Positions 18,001-27,938 are shown, counted from the first letter of the stretch. The stretch: 64,000 bases of DNA from Clostridia bacterium (GCA_018433675.1 JAHDQS010000006.1:130425-194424); one strand, 5' to 3'. The notes: a model not told the origin generated them from the sequence alone. Program-made: numbers and translations.

Positions 18001-18528
18001 CTATTCAGTTTTTGGTTTCAAAGTGATAATGCAGCAATCCTCAGGATGCTTATCCCAAAAATCTACGGTACAATTGTACATCGCACCAAAATCGCCGTGA
18101 TCAATACCATCGGCCACTTCGCACATCTCCAAAACCTCTTCTTTACTCAGACCCAATTGCCGCCAAAATTCCTTAAACGGACAGGACTTAACTTTTATAA
18201 CAAGCTCTTCCTCACTACATTTTACAAATTCAATACCATTTACTGCACCTTCAGCAGGTAGTGCTTTTAAAAGTGTCTCTCTGAAATCAGGTAAACTTTG
18301 CTTTTCAGGGAAAAACATTTTCTGCATTTTTCTACCGGCATTAAACGTCGCCTGGTAAAAGACCTCTTTTGCCTTCTTTACGCCCATCTCTTTTTTCATC
18401 AGCGGCAGAAATTCAGAATATACGAGTGCACGTATTCTCTCTGAGCCGGTTACTTGTTGAATGAGCTTTTGGCGTTGTTCCTCAAGCATTTGTTTTGCTT
18501 CTTCTAAAGTTTTAGGTTCAACCATCAT
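18001..18528 (-). CDS. ATC hydrolase family protein (L-2-amino-thiazoline-4-carboxylate hydrolase-like), paralogue A
   Basis: 175-aa soluble protein of the ATC_hydrolase family. The family's founding members open the thiazoline ring of L-2-amino-thiazoline-4-carboxylate to N-carbamoyl-L-cysteine. Conserved features are KSCPFKEFWRQLGLSKEEV, the MC near EMCEVADGID, and the C-terminal pair HPEDCCIITLKPK. ATG behind AAGGAG. It is followed upstream by paralogue B with 121 nt between. Most family members in anaerobes are uncharacterised; the linkage to cysteine desulfidase supports a cysteine-precursor substrate, which remains an inference. Confidence 0.78.
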   Translation of the reverse strand: MMVEPKTLEEAKQMLEEQRQKLIQQVTGSERIRALVYSEFLPLMKKEMGVKKAKEVFYQATFNAGRKMQKMFFPEKQSLPDFRETLLKALPAEGAVNGIEFVKCSEEELVIKVKSCPFKEFWRQLGLSKEEVLEMCEVADGIDHGDFGAMYNCTVDFWDKHPEDCCIITLKPKTE

Positions 18529-18649
18529 AATTCTCCTTTCTTTTACTGGAAATTAATTTAATTAACATACAATGCCTTAATTAACTCTCCCTGTATCATA
18601 AGGCTTGTAAAATTTATTCAGCTTTTAGTTCCAAAGTGATATTGCCTTT

Positions 18650-19339
18650 TTACTTCCTTTTAAAACAGAAATCACAAACTTTATCGCCTCTTGCAATAGT
18701 GCCTTTGCGTATGAACTCTACTCCAAATTGAGGACAGTATTCTGCGAAGAAAACGTCATCTCCATAACAGCTTGGTACACATACAGCCCCTAATCCAACT
18801 TCTTGAGGTATGGAATAAAATGAGCAAAACTTTACATTGAAACGATAAACATCCGGTTTATCCTCTATTTCATCAATACAATGCAATCCAACTTTATTAT
18901 TTGCCGCATTATTTGCTTTCTGGAATTCTTTGAAGGCCTCGAATGGATCACCACAGGCTTTTAATTCTTCAACTGTTGGGAAAAAGCCCACCAGCACCTT
19001 GTAACCAACTTTTTTCGTTTTCTCCATGTTTATAGCCAGCGCCTTTTCTTCTCCCACTACTCTGATCAAAGCTGAATAGGCAGCCGCAACCTCAATACGT
19101 TCACGAAGAAAGGTTGGATGCGTAATGCCATGTTCCTTTACTGTAACGAAATCATGTTTCAGTAATTTTTCCCTTTCTTCTGGGAGCAACGAGGCAAACT
19201 GCTCCATACCCTTTTCACCCAAATTGTCAAGCATGACTTTTTGCGAAACCGTTTTGATTTCTTCTAGCAATTCAGGAGATAATGACGACAATACGTCTGT
19301 TAAAGGTTTACCGTAGTTTTTTGTATCCTGAATTCTCAT
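18650..19339 (-). CDS. ATC hydrolase family protein, paralogue B
   Basis: 229-aa member of the same family as its neighbour. Shared pattern: RFNVKFCSFYSIPQEVGLG, a cysteine-bearing AVCVPSCYGDDVFFAEYCPQFGVEF, and the basic C-terminus GDKVCDFCFKRK. The family's DCC pair reads VCDFC here. It is more cysteine-rich than paralogue A. It lies 38 nt after the aldehyde dehydrogenase gene with an AAAGGAGG site. Two different family members side by side suggest a heteromer or two related substrates. Confidence 0.75.
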   Translation of the reverse strand: MRIQDTKNYGKPLTDVLSSLSPELLEEIKTVSQKVMLDNLGEKGMEQFASLLPEEREKLLKHDFVTVKEHGITHPTFLRERIEVAAAYSALIRVVGEEKALAINMEKTKKVGYKVLVGFFPTVEELKACGDPFEAFKEFQKANNAANNKVGLHCIDEIEDKPDVYRFNVKFCSFYSIPQEVGLGAVCVPSCYGDDVFFAEYCPQFGVEFIRKGTIARGDKVCDFCFKRK

Positions 19340-19377
19340 TTTTCCTAGCCTCCTTTTCTTCCATGCTATTTATTACG

Positions 19378-20874
19378 TTAAAAACTATACCAACCGGAAG
19401 GATTTTCATTCATACTGATAAAGATCGTTTTAATCTTGGAATATTCATCCACCGTTATTAAGTCATTGCCGTATCCATAACCTGACTTTTTATGTCCTCC
19501 GAAAGGAGTACCGGGAACTGCTTCTGCATAAGTGTTCACCCACATATAGCCTGTTTCGATTGCCTTTGCAACTCTTAACGCCCGGTTAATATCTTGAGTC
19601 CATACTCCTCCCGCCAGTCCGAAATCGCTGTCGTTGGCCATTTTGATTGCGTCGTCTTCGTCCTTAAACTTAATAAAACAAGCAACGGAGCCAAATATTT
19701 CTTCCTGAGCTACTCTCATATCGTTTTTCACATCAGCTAAGATAGTAGGCCTGATAAAGCATCCTTCTGCCAAATCACCCTCGGTTAGCCGATAGCCTCC
19801 GCAAGCTACTCTGGCACCTTCCTTCTTACCAATATCTATATAGCTCAGAACCTTTTTCATATGAGCTTCAGTACATAGCGACCCTACCTGGCTTTCCATC
19901 TTAAACGGATCGCCAACTCTGATCTCATTAAATTCCTTAATACAATCTTCGAGGAATTTATCATAAATATCCTCATGGACAAATACTCTTGAACCCGAGG
20001 AGCATACCTGCCCACTACAAAATGTAATACCCATTTTTACTCCGTCTAAAGCTTTCTTCCAGTTGCAATCCGGGAATACAATATTTGCCGATTTCCCTCC
20101 CAGTTCCAAAGTAGCGGGTATCAGCTTCTTTGCCGACGCTTCAGCGACAACATAACCAACCTCAGTTGACCCTGTAAGATCAAGTTTTTTAAAGCCCTCA
20201 TGCTCCAATATATAATTTCCTGTTGTCGATCCCTTCCCGGTAATCACGTTTACTACGCCCGGAGGTAAAATATCAGCACTCGCCTTGGCAAATTCCAAAA
20301 GGCTCAGCGGGGTCTCAGAGGAAGGCTTTATTACTATAGTGTTTCCGGCTGCTAAGGCGGGAGCTATCTTCTGCATTGCCACGCTAAACGGAAAATTCCA
20401 AGGTACAATCTGCCCTACTACCCCCATTGGCTCTCTCACAATCAAGGCAAAACTGTTTTTGCTTGCCTCTTTTATACCATCTGTTAAAGCTTTAATCGCA
20501 CTTGCAAAGTACCTTAATTGGCCTATTGCACCGGGAATATCGATGTTTGAAGATTCACGAATTGCCTTACCGGTATTCATGGTTTCAATCATATAAAGTC
20601 TTTCAGAAATTGATTCCAATTTATCGGCAAGCTTCATCATTATAGCTGCCCGTTCATCACGACTTGTATCCTTCCATGTTTCAAACGCTTTACTTGCTGC
20701 TTTTACAGCAAGATCCACATCTTCTTTATTCGCATCTACACAAGTTGAAAGTAATTCACCATTGATTGGTGAGTACGTGTCAAAGGTCTTATCCCCTTTA
20801 GAATCAACCCATTCTCCACCGATAAACAATTTGTATTGTTTATCCAAAAATTCTTTGTTCATAAGTTTTATCAT
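19378..20874 (-). CDS. NAD(P)-dependent aldehyde dehydrogenase
   Basis: About 498-aa ALDH superfamily enzyme. Motifs: VGQIVPWNFPFSVAMQKIAP, VIKPSSETPLS with the cofactor Lys, GSTEVGYVVAE, LELGGKSANIVF with the general-base Glu, and FCSGQVCSSGSRV with the nucleophilic Cys. The ATG at 20874 behind GGAGG is preferred over a GTG nine nt upstream. It belongs to the CyuA-M20-MFS-ALDH-ATC string, so it probably oxidises an aldehyde released from the transported compound. The exact substrate is not predictable. Confidence 0.92.
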   Translation of the reverse strand: MIKLMNKEFLDKQYKLFIGGEWVDSKGDKTFDTYSPINGELLSTCVDANKEDVDLAVKAASKAFETWKDTSRDERAAIMMKLADKLESISERLYMIETMNTGKAIRESSNIDIPGAIGQLRYFASAIKALTDGIKEASKNSFALIVREPMGVVGQIVPWNFPFSVAMQKIAPALAAGNTIVIKPSSETPLSLLEFAKASADILPPGVVNVITGKGSTTGNYILEHEGFKKLDLTGSTEVGYVVAEASAKKLIPATLELGGKSANIVFPDCNWKKALDGVKMGITFCSGQVCSSGSRVFVHEDIYDKFLEDCIKEFNEIRVGDPFKMESQVGSLCTEAHMKKVLSYIDIGKKEGARVACGGYRLTEGDLAEGCFIRPTILADVKNDMRVAQEEIFGSVACFIKFKDEDDAIKMANDSDFGLAGGVWTQDINRALRVAKAIETGYMWVNTYAEAVPGTPFGGHKKSGYGYGNDLITVDEYSKIKTIFISMNENPSGWYSF

Positions 20875-21057
20875 GTTTATCACCCTCCATTTACATTTTA
20901 TTTACAATCACAAATCATTCCGGATATACTGCTGCCGTATCGAGCAAGACTGTTAGTATCTACACGGCAAACAGTATATCGGTATGACATTTTAAATCAT
21001 AAACAATCTGCAAAATCCCAAAATTTTATAGTGGTATCCTTTTGCTTCTTCTGTACA

Positions 21058-22329
21058 TTATAAACGTTGTTTGACAAGTGAAATCGTTGAAACAAGACCA
21101 ACAACAGTCAAACCAACCAGTAATAGTAATCCGGAATTAAGCGTACCTGTTTTATTATAAAGAACACCCATAAGAAATGGTACAGCAGAGGAACAAATGT
21201 ATGCAAAGCCATTAAGGAATCCAGTAGCCGTCGCTATCTGATTTCTTTTAACAATGTTTTGCATTATTGTAAAAATAGCAGGAGTTGTTAATGAGAGAAT
21301 TGAAAAGCCCAAGGTCATTGACGAGAAGGCGGCTGAAGTATTCTTAAGTACAGTAGTCAGATAGAAAAATACTACAAATCCTAAGAAACTAAAAGTAAGG
21401 AAAGGAGCTCTTTTGTTAAATTTGTCCATAAGCGGAGCTATACACAATGCTACAAAAGCGCCACCAACGTAAGGTAACATCGCCAGCGAACCCATCTGCC
21501 CCCAGGAGAAGCCCAAGCTTGCCTGAAGATAAGAAGGCATCCACGCCATTATTCCCCATGCAGCAGCAGTACTGCAAGAGTAAATTAAGATCAGCAGCCA
21601 GAAATTACCGCTTTTAAGGAATTCAAAACTAACCTTATTCTGTACTGAAGCTGTTGTTCCTTCTTTCTCTCCTTGTGTAATATAATCAATCTCTTCTTTA
21701 CTGATTTTCGGATGATCGGTAACTTTGTCATAAACAAAGACAAATGCGGCTATAGCAGGAATAAGACCTAACGCTGCAAGTACATAAAAACTGGTCCTCC
21801 ACCCTGCAGTGGATACTATTCCTGCGACAAGAGGCATAGCTAATACTTGCCCAGCAAGAACCCCAGTGAACCATACTCCATTAGCCTTGCCTCTTTCCTG
21901 AACAGGGAACCACGTTTGAATAAGTTTTGAAGTACAAGGCCCGATCACGGCTTCTCCGACACCTAACAAAGCCCTGAACACGATAATTGTCATAAAGGAT
22001 GACACCGATCCCATAATAGCCATTATGACAGCCCACGCAATGAGACTATAGCTTAAGGTTTTTCTAACACCCAATTTCTGTACAATAGGTCCGGCAAAAA
22101 AGCATGTGATCCCATAAAACAAAAGAAAAGAAGTAGTTAAAAGTCCCTGCGAGGATTTATTTGCTGTAATTCCTAAGATATCAGTAAAACTTTTGTCTGC
22201 AATTAAAACTGATATGTTAGAACGATCAAAGAAAGCGATCACATAGGCAATGAACAGAAACACAATTATCCATTTGCGAACATTACTTGCAGGGCTTTTT
22301 ATTTTTTCTGTGTTTGTTTCAATTGACAT
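21058..22329 (-). CDS. MFS transporter, anion:cation symporter type (copy A)
   Basis: 423-aa major facilitator with 12 helices and the ACS-family opening FIAYVIAFFDRSNISVLIA. The D-R loop motif and GVGEAVIGPCTSKLIQTWFP are typical of transporters for organic anions such as hexuronates, phthalates or N-acyl amino acids. It is strikingly similar along its length to the MFS at 26522-27799, so the two are recent duplicates. It sits 158 nt after the M20 amidohydrolase gene and probably imports that enzyme's substrate. Confidence 0.9.
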   Translation of the reverse strand: MSIETNTEKIKSPASNVRKWIIVFLFIAYVIAFFDRSNISVLIADKSFTDILGITANKSSQGLLTTSFLLFYGITCFFAGPIVQKLGVRKTLSYSLIAWAVIMAIMGSVSSFMTIIVFRALLGVGEAVIGPCTSKLIQTWFPVQERGKANGVWFTGVLAGQVLAMPLVAGIVSTAGWRTSFYVLAALGLIPAIAAFVFVYDKVTDHPKISKEEIDYITQGEKEGTTASVQNKVSFEFLKSGNFWLLILIYSCSTAAAWGIMAWMPSYLQASLGFSWGQMGSLAMLPYVGGAFVALCIAPLMDKFNKRAPFLTFSFLGFVVFFYLTTVLKNTSAAFSSMTLGFSILSLTTPAIFTIMQNIVKRNQIATATGFLNGFAYICSSAVPFLMGVLYNKTGTLNSGLLLLVGLTVVGLVSTISLVKQRL

Positions 22330-22487
22330 AATTATATCCCCCTGTCTTTTAATATGTCCTTTAATAATTTTCTGTGGGAATTTTTACCGAATTAGCACAC
22401 ATCACTCTTTTCTGACTCACCACCTTTTTATTTAATATTTATATTTTTTTTAATCGCCCCCCTCCTTTTAAGGTTCTTTCGCTATTT

Positions 22488-23897
22488 TCATTCTTTCGTC
22501 GGATTAGACGGCTTAACTCCTTCTGGAATCACGCTTTTGTATTTTTTTCCATCTGTTTCGGTATCAAATTCAGCACGAACCTTCCCCAGTAGCTCCGAAT
22601 TTCTAATCAGTTTGCTTCCTGCTAAGGCCAGCACCTTGGCTGCATAAAGCATTCCTTTATGACCTATGCTCATACCGGATGCTGCTGTAAGCTGCCAAGT
22701 GTGTCCGGCAGTCCCTATAACCTGACAACATGTCATTATCTGGGCCGTTGGTGTAATCCAGCTTACATCGGCTACATCCGTAGAACCTGGGAACAATAAT
22801 TTTTCACTTGTCAAGGGCATTACGCTTTCATGCAGGTATTGGTTTATCAAACTGGAATCATTATAAATCCTCAATTGCGTTTGTTTTTGATCTGCTGAAA
22901 AGGATTCTGTAATTCTCTTTGCAAACTCTAAATCTTCTTCGTTCCAAGATTGCAGTGGCAATTCGAGCATACATTCATGCAATAACCCATTAAGAGTCCT
23001 GTTAATCAAAGGATGATAGCATCCTGACAAAAATTCAATTTCCATTCTTGTCTCGGTCATCTGCGCAGCCCCCTGAGCAATCTTCACGATGCGCTCATAA
23101 ACCGAATCTACCACTATCCTTTTGGGAGCGCGAATATAATACCAAACTTGAGCATACTTCGGGACAACATTAGGTTCTTTACCACCCTCAGGAATTACGT
23201 AGTGAATACGAACATCAGAATCAACATGTTCTCGAAGATAATTCACTCCAACGTTCATTAATTCCACGGCATCCAGCGCGCTTCTCCCTTGTTCGGGAGC
23301 AGCAGCAGCATGGGAGGTTCTGCCATAAAAATTAAACTTGACTGAATTCATAGCTAAAAATGACTGTTCAACCACAAAATTAACAAATGCTGGATGCCAT
23401 GTAAGAGCAACATCTAAATTATCAAAATGTCCATCCCGAGCCATAAAGATTTTTCCCGTCATAATCTCCTCAGCAGGACATCCATAAAAAACCAAGGTCC
23501 CGGGCAATCCTTCATCTTTCATTTCCTGTTGCAAGCCCAAGGCGGTGCCCAGTACTGCTACGCCAAGAAGATTATGCCCACAACCATGCCCTGGACCGCC
23601 CTCATGAACAGCTTCTTTATAAGGAACGGATTTCTGGCTAAGTTCAGGAAGCCCATCATATTCCGCTAATAAGCCAATAATTGGCTTTCCACTACCCCAT
23701 GTAGCTTTAAACGCTGTCGGCATTCCCGCCAAGCCTTCCTCTACCATAAATCCGTGTTCTTTTAATATTTCTTGCAAAAGTTTAGCAGATTTATGCTCAT
23801 TCAAAGCTGTTTCAGCAAATTGCCAAATACTATCGCTAGTATCTGTCAATAAATCCTTATGAGAATCGATCCAATTAACCGCGTTAGTATTAACCAA
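22488..23897 (-). CDS. M20-family amidohydrolase (AbgB-like)
   Basis: 469-aa zinc-dependent amidohydrolase close to the p-aminobenzoyl-glutamate hydrolase subunit B type. Metal-site features: GLLAEYDGLPE, GPGHGCGHNLLG, CPAEEIMTGK, and the late His in TAGHTWQLTA. The lid domain contains FYGRTSHAAAAPEQG. The start is TTG behind AGAGGTG. It follows cyuA by 59 nt and very likely shares its sigma-54 promoter. In context it could release cysteine from an N-acyl or N-carbamoyl conjugate. N-carbamoyl-cysteine amidohydrolases are also M20 enzymes but of another subfamily, so the substrate is open. Confidence 0.88.
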   Translation of the reverse strand: MVNTNAVNWIDSHKDLLTDTSDSIWQFAETALNEHKSAKLLQEILKEHGFMVEEGLAGMPTAFKATWGSGKPIIGLLAEYDGLPELSQKSVPYKEAVHEGGPGHGCGHNLLGVAVLGTALGLQQEMKDEGLPGTLVFYGCPAEEIMTGKIFMARDGHFDNLDVALTWHPAFVNFVVEQSFLAMNSVKFNFYGRTSHAAAAPEQGRSALDAVELMNVGVNYLREHVDSDVRIHYVIPEGGKEPNVVPKYAQVWYYIRAPKRIVVDSVYERIVKIAQGAAQMTETRMEIEFLSGCYHPLINRTLNGLLHECMLELPLQSWNEEDLEFAKRITESFSADQKQTQLRIYNDSSLINQYLHESVMPLTSEKLLFPGSTDVADVSWITPTAQIMTCCQVIGTAGHTWQLTAASGMSIGHKGMLYAAKVLALAGSKLIRNSELLGKVRAEFDTETDGKKYKSVIPEGVKPSNPTKE

Positions 23898-23956
23898 TTA
23901 AAACACCTCTTACATTCTTAAAGTATAATAACTGCTGTTGACAAAGCCTTCTATTG

Positions 23957-25234
23957 TCAACAAACATTCGTTAATATTTTTACGATGCTTTGGTTCGTAG
24001 GAATCATGCCGGGGGTACAGACATATCCTAAATTGCTTACCATTTTCTCAAAATCACCGCTTACAATGCCATCCGATTCATTAATAATCGTTCCATTTAA
24101 CGCAAGCAGGGCTGATTCGACCGCCCATCCGGAAGCCAAGGCCAATTTATAAGCGCATCCCTCTTTTGCTCCATCGCAAATCATGCCGGAAATACTACCA
24201 ACCATATTTTGCATAGCACCCATAATCTCTTTTTTGCCACCATCCAGCAAATACACCACACCGGCGCTGGCTCCCACGCCTGCCGCCACACCACAGCCGC
24301 ACATTGCTGACAAAGTTCCGGTGAACGATTTAATATAGGCCGTCAATAATATACTTAACGCTAACCCACGCAAATATTTTTCTTTGCTAATATTAAACAC
24401 CTGCACAACCGCTGCCAAAGTCATAAATACTGTAATACCATGATTTCCACTGCCGGAAACACTCATTACGGGTAACCTGACTCCCGACATTCTGGCTTCA
24501 GAAGCTCCCGCACAAAGAATTTGTGCCCTGCGAACTACATTTTCACTCATTAAATTCTTTTCGATCAAAGCATAAAAACTTTTTCCAATACTACCCGGCA
24601 GCGCCAGGCCTTCTTTTGTAATAATTTCATTCATATCAATTCCATCTTGAAGAAAAGAGATTTTTTCCACAGATACTTCGTTTACAAACTTAATTATTTC
24701 TTCTATGTCATATTTTTGAATTTTAGGGGTTTCCTTAGAAGAGCTGTTTGAAGCCGCTTTATCATCGATCAATTCCTTGCCACTGTCTATGGAAACTACA
24801 TTTAAATGACTATTCATTATTACTACTCTGCGCGTACCCTTATCAGTGGTAAGCACCGTTTCGATATATAAACTGCTAAACTTTTCATTAATACGCACGG
24901 TTATTTTCTTTTGCTCAACCAACTCTTTAGCTTTTTGAATAATTTCATCTGATAGACTATCTAATATAAGCAATTCCTTTTCCGGCATACCGACTACATA
25001 ACCTAGTGCTGCGGCCATATCCAGTCCCCGCTCTTTAACACCCGGCATGCCCACACCCATACCATTTTTATAAAGATAGGGGTCTGTCCATATCTCTAGA
25101 GAAACTAATTCCCCTTCCTGGTGTTTACGCGCAACAGCCGCGGAATAAGCTACCGCCGCTGGTTCGGTACAGCCCGATGCTGGAGCAACTCCTCCTTTTA
25201 GGATATCTAGCAATTCTTTTTCATTCCTGCTCAA
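23957..25234 (-). CDS. cyuA: L-cysteine desulfidase CyuA (module 1)
   Basis: 425-aa iron-sulfur enzyme that splits L-cysteine into H2S and 2-aminoacrylate (then pyruvate and ammonia). Conserved cysteines match the family: C22 in SGCTEP, C312/C314 in MCGCGVAAG, and C353/C360 in CDGAKEGC. SGSGNHGITVF is also diagnostic. The start is TTG at 25234 behind AGGAGG. It is the first gene after a sigma-54 promoter at 25293-25308. A paralogue leads the module 2 operon. Older annotations call this family UPF0597 or a serine dehydratase-like protein; the cysteine role is well established for archaeal and enteric members. Confidence 0.93.
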   Translation of the reverse strand: MSRNEKELLDILKGGVAPASGCTEPAAVAYSAAVARKHQEGELVSLEIWTDPYLYKNGMGVGMPGVKERGLDMAAALGYVVGMPEKELLILDSLSDEIIQKAKELVEQKKITVRINEKFSSLYIETVLTTDKGTRRVVIMNSHLNVVSIDSGKELIDDKAASNSSSKETPKIQKYDIEEIIKFVNEVSVEKISFLQDGIDMNEIITKEGLALPGSIGKSFYALIEKNLMSENVVRRAQILCAGASEARMSGVRLPVMSVSGSGNHGITVFMTLAAVVQVFNISKEKYLRGLALSILLTAYIKSFTGTLSAMCGCGVAAGVGASAGVVYLLDGGKKEIMGAMQNMVGSISGMICDGAKEGCAYKLALASGWAVESALLALNGTIINESDGIVSGDFEKMVSNLGYVCTPGMIPTNQSIVKILTNVC

Positions 25235-25292
25235 CTTTATTGCCTCCTAATCATGTCGTGTATAAGCTATTTGTTTTACAAACATTGTTTAA

Positions 25293-25308
25293 TGCAAATG
25301 CTATGCCA
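25293..25308 (-). promoter_or_regulatory. Sigma-54 (-24/-12) promoter of the cyuA operon, module 1
   Basis: The minus strand reads TGGCATAGCATTTGCA, matching TGGCAY-N-N4-TTGCW with the invariant GG and GC 10 nt apart. It lies 59 nt before the cyuA start and immediately after a terminator. The same sequence type occurs at 27939, 36713 and 43414. Confidence 0.88.
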
Positions 25309-25326
25309 AAAAAACAAAAAGCCCGA

Positions 25327-25369
25327 CAAAACAAAAAATCCCCGGTATTATAGGGATTTTACCGGGGAT
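25327..25369 (-). terminator. Intrinsic terminator after the alpha/beta hydrolase gene
   Basis: 10-bp stem ATCCCCGGTA/TACCGGGGAT (25338-25347 and 25360-25369), followed on the minus strand by TTTTTGTTTTG. It isolates the upstream MFS-hydrolase unit from the cyuA promoter. Confidence 0.85.
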
Positions 25370-25545
25370 AGTAAACAGCAATACTATTCAATTGGATTGG
25401 ATCGGTCTCATTTCTGAGATACTCCTCTATAGCAAGCCTGGGTTTTTAGGTCTATTCCTTATCCCTCAAGGCTTTGAATACTCTTGTTCCGTCAGTCTCA
25501 ATTGCGATACAGTCTCAGCATTGACACCATCTCATTCTTTCAGGC
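25370..25545. promoter_or_regulatory. Possible activator-binding region for the module 1 cyuA promoter
   Basis: 176-nt gap. On the plus strand TCTCATTTCTGAGA is a short dyad, and a related GTCTCA/GATAC pair recurs about 85 nt further on. These lie 100-200 nt upstream of the -24/-12 site, where enhancer sites usually occur. Spacing differs between the two, so the call is weak. Confidence 0.3.
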
Positions 25546-26388
25546 CTAACCTAGAAATTCAGAAACAACTTGCACATACTTTTTAGGGTTTTCAACAAAT
25601 GTAAAGTGGCCTCCACCTTCTTCTTCCTCAAATATTTCCAGCTTTGAACCAGGAATTACCTTGTTGATCCAAACTTGACTTTTCCAAGGTATATTACTGG
25701 CTCTGCCGGCCATAACCATGGTCGGAACGGTTATCCTTTTTATAAGATCGCGCCAGTCGTTTGTAAATGTAGTATATAATAACTGAGCCCCATGTTCAGG
25801 GGGAAGCTTGAAACATTCCTCCAAAAGCCACTCGATATCTTCATCTGAAGCATTCTTGGTGAGCATAGCCCTCACCATATTTTCATAAATACTAACATAA
25901 TCAGGACCGGACAGCGATTGCCCTGTAGGATAAAGTTGTTCCGGCTTCATTGTACACCCCGAATCCACTTTTTCCTGCTCGGTCCAACTACTGTCCTCGA
26001 GATACATTGCTGCGTTATCGTTAATTATAAACTTTGCAATGTTTTGTTGACCGAATAAATCAATATAGCACCATATAATGGAATTCCCCATGGAATGGCC
26101 TAAAATATATATGTCTTTTAAATTTAAGGTTGTAATGAAGTCATGCAGATCTTTTGCTAAACGTGAGATTCTATATCCAAAGTTTGGCTTTTCCGATTCA
26201 CCATGGCCACGCAAGTCTAAAGCATAAACATGATATTTTTTACTCAGATCATCTAAAACATACTGAAAACATTTTGCACTCTGTGAGCAACCATGAAGAA
26301 GGATAAAGGGTACCCCTTCTCCTCCCTCTAAATAACTGAGTTTTACGCCGTCGCTCGTTACAAAAGAATTGCGTTTTAAATTTAACAT
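25546..26388 (-). CDS. Alpha/beta hydrolase
   Basis: 280-aa soluble hydrolase of the alpha/beta fold. Oxyanion motif FILLHGCSQSAKCF, nucleophile elbow GHSMGNS, and the catalytic His in GGHFTFVENP are visible. The acid residue is less clear (around VMAGRASNIPW). The ATG at 26388 fits the AGGAG site better than the GTG at 26397. It follows MFS copy B by 133 nt and is probably co-transcribed with it from the sigma-54 promoter at 27939. It may hydrolyse an ester, thioester or amide of the imported compound. Confidence 0.85.
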   Translation of the reverse strand: MLNLKRNSFVTSDGVKLSYLEGGEGVPFILLHGCSQSAKCFQYVLDDLSKKYHVYALDLRGHGESEKPNFGYRISRLAKDLHDFITTLNLKDIYILGHSMGNSIIWCYIDLFGQQNIAKFIINDNAAMYLEDSSWTEQEKVDSGCTMKPEQLYPTGQSLSGPDYVSIYENMVRAMLTKNASDEDIEWLLEECFKLPPEHGAQLLYTTFTNDWRDLIKRITVPTMVMAGRASNIPWKSQVWINKVIPGSKLEIFEEEEGGGHFTFVENPKKYVQVVSEFLG

Positions 26389-26521
26389 AACAATCACTCC
26401 TAAACTATTTTTCCTTTTTATTAATCTTTTCTTAATCCATTCTCCTTAAATAAACAATTTGCACTTATCATCCAAAAGCTTTTTTCACGCTGACACCCCC
26501 ATTCTTATATAGCTTGCAGGT

Positions 26522-27799
26522 TTATAAGCGTTTTTTTACGAGCGGTATTGTTGAAATAAACGCGACAACAGTTAGACCAATCAGCAATTGCAGGCCAGAA
26601 TTAAGCGTACCGCTTTTATTATAAAGAACCCCCATAACGTATGGTATTGCAGAGGAAAATACATTTGCAAACCCATTAACAAATCCGGTAGCCGTTGATA
26701 CCTGATTTGGTTTTACAATGTTTTGTACTATTGTAAACACAGCAAGAGGTGCCAACGAAAGAATAGCAAAGCCCAAAGTAATTGATACTAATACAGCTGA
26801 AGTACTCTTTAATACAGTAGCAAAGTGGTAGAATATTCCAAATCCTATAAAACTGAACGTTAGAAAAGGGGCCCTTGTGTTATATTTGTCCATCAACGGA
26901 GCTAAACACAATACTAATACAGCTCCGGCAATATAAGGCATCGCCACTATCCAGCCCATCTGCTCCCAAGAAAAGCCCAGACTTGCTTTGAGATAAGTGG
27001 GTAACCACGCTACTATCCCCCAAGCAGCGGCATTACCACAAGAGAAAATCAATACCAGCAACCAGTAATAACGATCCTTAATAAATTCAAAACTAACCTT
27101 ATTCTGTTCTGATATTGACGTTATTGTTTCTACTTTTTGTCCGCTTGTAATATGTTCAATCTCTTCTTCGCTAATTCTTGGGTGTTCAGAAACTCTATCA
27201 TAAACAAAGGTAAATGCAATAACAACCGGAACAAGGCCTACTACAGCCAGAACATAAAAACTAGCCCTCCACCCCGACACGGCCACTATCCACGCAATAA
27301 GAGGCATTGCAATGATCTGCCCCAGTAGGCTCCCGGTAAACCATACGCTATTAGCCTTGGCCCTTTCCTGAACAGGGAACCAGGTTTGAACAAGTTTTGA
27401 AGCACAAGGTCCGACCACGGCTTCTCCGATACCAAGCAGTGCCCTAAACACTAAAATTAGCACAAAAGACGATACTGATCCCATGATAGCCATCATAACA
27501 GCCCAGGCAATGAGACTATATCCTATGGTTTTTCTGACACCGCATCGCTGTACTATAGGTCCGACAAAAATACATGTAATCCCGTAAAATAGAAGAAAGG
27601 AAGTCACTAAAAGTCCTTGTGAGGATTTATCCGCTGTAATTCCCAAAACATCAGTAAAACTTTTATCAGCAATTAAAACCGATACGTTAGAACGGTCAAA
27701 GAAAGCAATCACATAGACAAAGAATAAAAATACAACTGTCCATTTACGAACATTGCTTAATGGTTTTCTATTTTTTTCAATACTTTTCTCAATTGACAT
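26522..27799 (-). CDS. MFS transporter, anion:cation symporter type (copy B)
   Basis: About 425-aa paralogue of the MFS at 21058-22329, with nearly the same N-terminus (FVYVIAFFDRSNVSVLIADK) and the same GIGEAVVGPCASKLVQTWFP loop. Twelve helices. Two ATGs (27805 and 27799) are possible; the second has better spacing to GGAG. First gene after the sigma-54 promoter at 27939-27954. Two near-duplicate carriers with separate promoters suggest related but different substrates, or dosage. Confidence 0.9.
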   Translation of the reverse strand: MSIEKSIEKNRKPLSNVRKWTVVFLFFVYVIAFFDRSNVSVLIADKSFTDVLGITADKSSQGLLVTSFLLFYGITCIFVGPIVQRCGVRKTIGYSLIAWAVMMAIMGSVSSFVLILVFRALLGIGEAVVGPCASKLVQTWFPVQERAKANSVWFTGSLLGQIIAMPLIAWIVAVSGWRASFYVLAVVGLVPVVIAFTFVYDRVSEHPRISEEEIEHITSGQKVETITSISEQNKVSFEFIKDRYYWLLVLIFSCGNAAAWGIVAWLPTYLKASLGFSWEQMGWIVAMPYIAGAVLVLCLAPLMDKYNTRAPFLTFSFIGFGIFYHFATVLKSTSAVLVSITLGFAILSLAPLAVFTIVQNIVKPNQVSTATGFVNGFANVFSSAIPYVMGVLYNKSGTLNSGLQLLIGLTVVAFISTIPLVKKRL

Positions 27800-27938
27800 A
27801 ATCATATCTCCTGTATTTTTTTTAACCGATATAACACATCTCGTTTTTCCCCCTTTTCTCCTTTGTGTAATTTTTTACTATTTACCAAATTGTGTTATAT
27901 ATTATCGATTTTTTTTGCAGCTTACGGTTATTTTAATA

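Noticed and set aside
26398-26521. Possible sigma-54 promoter before the alpha/beta hydrolase (TGGATGATAAGTGCA on the minus strand)
   Set aside because: GG and GC are 9 nt apart instead of 10 and the -24 half is poor; the gene is better served by the promoter at 27939.
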